Assembly (NCBI GenBank): GCA_020718125.1
Contig: DYDC01000210.1
Span: 1-5,232, forward strand
From: Methylacidiphilum sp.
GTDB taxonomy: Bacteria > Verrucomicrobiota > Verrucomicrobiia > CAIQCK01
Direction: 5' to 3'
DNA: 5,232 nt
Each line of letters begins with the position of its first letter. Position 1 is the stretch's first letter. The position numbers were made by a program, and so were the translations under genes. This document shows, one piece after another, positions 5,217 through 5,232 of the stretch. The notes under the pieces are model-generated. The model was not told the origin of the DNA. It did no database searches and saw only the letters and a program-made list of their open reading frames with translations.

Positions 5217-5232
5217 GGGCGCAACTTGACAC
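5217..5232. repeat. 16-nt motif, right copy of the inverted pair
   Basis: GGGCGCAACTTGACAC is the exact reverse complement of 40-55. On the + strand it carries TTGACA, so it could be the -35 box of a rightward gene starting beyond the window. The rest of 5155-5232 holds no gene I can support. Confidence 0.4.

Noticed and set aside
4949..5224. - strand frame of 91 codons overlapping the antitoxin-like gene
   Set aside because: It is a shifted frame of the 64-residue gene, which has clear family resemblance, and it is rich in Gly/Arg with no domain.
5164..5232. - strand frame open from the window edge to a TAA, possible C-terminus of an upstream gene ending MLDKVFGQK
   Set aside because: Only 23 codons are visible, the end is not recognisable as a known protein, and another - strand frame is open over the same bases. 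Sequence beyond the edge would be needed.

Overview
The window is a GC-rich bacterial segment. The chromosomal style suggests a member of the Verrucomicrobiota (Limisphaerales/Pedosphaera-like) or a neighbouring PVC lineage. The grounds are high GC with strong third-position bias, interspersed CGCAAAG-type hairpin repeats, short GTCCC/GGGAC and GACTCGTGACTC inverted repeats, and secreted proteins with LPP20-like domains. This placement is inference; no marker gene is present.

Layout. Positions 1-119 hold no gene but contain a small palindrome, a 16-nt motif that recurs inverted at the other window edge, and a good sigma70-type promoter. From 120 to 1001 on the + strand lies a complete diacylglycerol/sphingosine-kinase-like lipid kinase with a GTG start, probably on a nearly leaderless mRNA. 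Positions 1002-1079 form a convergent intergenic gap with a long imperfect hairpin. Everything from 1080 to 5154 is on the - strand, in transcription order: a small Phd/YefM-type antitoxin-like protein (5154-4960), an OppD/DppD-type ABC ATPase (4919-4074), an OppF/DppF-type ABC ATPase (3897-3109), a secreted protein with one LPP20-like domain (3098-2508), and a secreted protein with three LPP20-like domains (2495-1080). Gaps of 10 and 12 nt after oppF suggest that oppF and the two LPP20-like genes are co-transcribed.

How the genes may work together. The two ATPases are the expected heterodimeric motor of a peptide/nickel-class ABC importer. The permeases and binding protein are not in the window. 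The two LPP20-like exported proteins share a domain and probably a function in the envelope, but that function is unknown. Whether they relate to the transporter or are just carried in the same operon cannot be decided here.

The most striking structural point is a perfect 101-bp tandem duplication between oppD and oppF. It carries the last codons of oppD, an intergenic hairpin repeat, and the first two bases of the oppF start codon. I see no clear new defence, mobile or CRISPR-like system. The unexplained items are this duplication, the triplicated LPP20-like protein, and the antitoxin-like gene without a toxin beside it.
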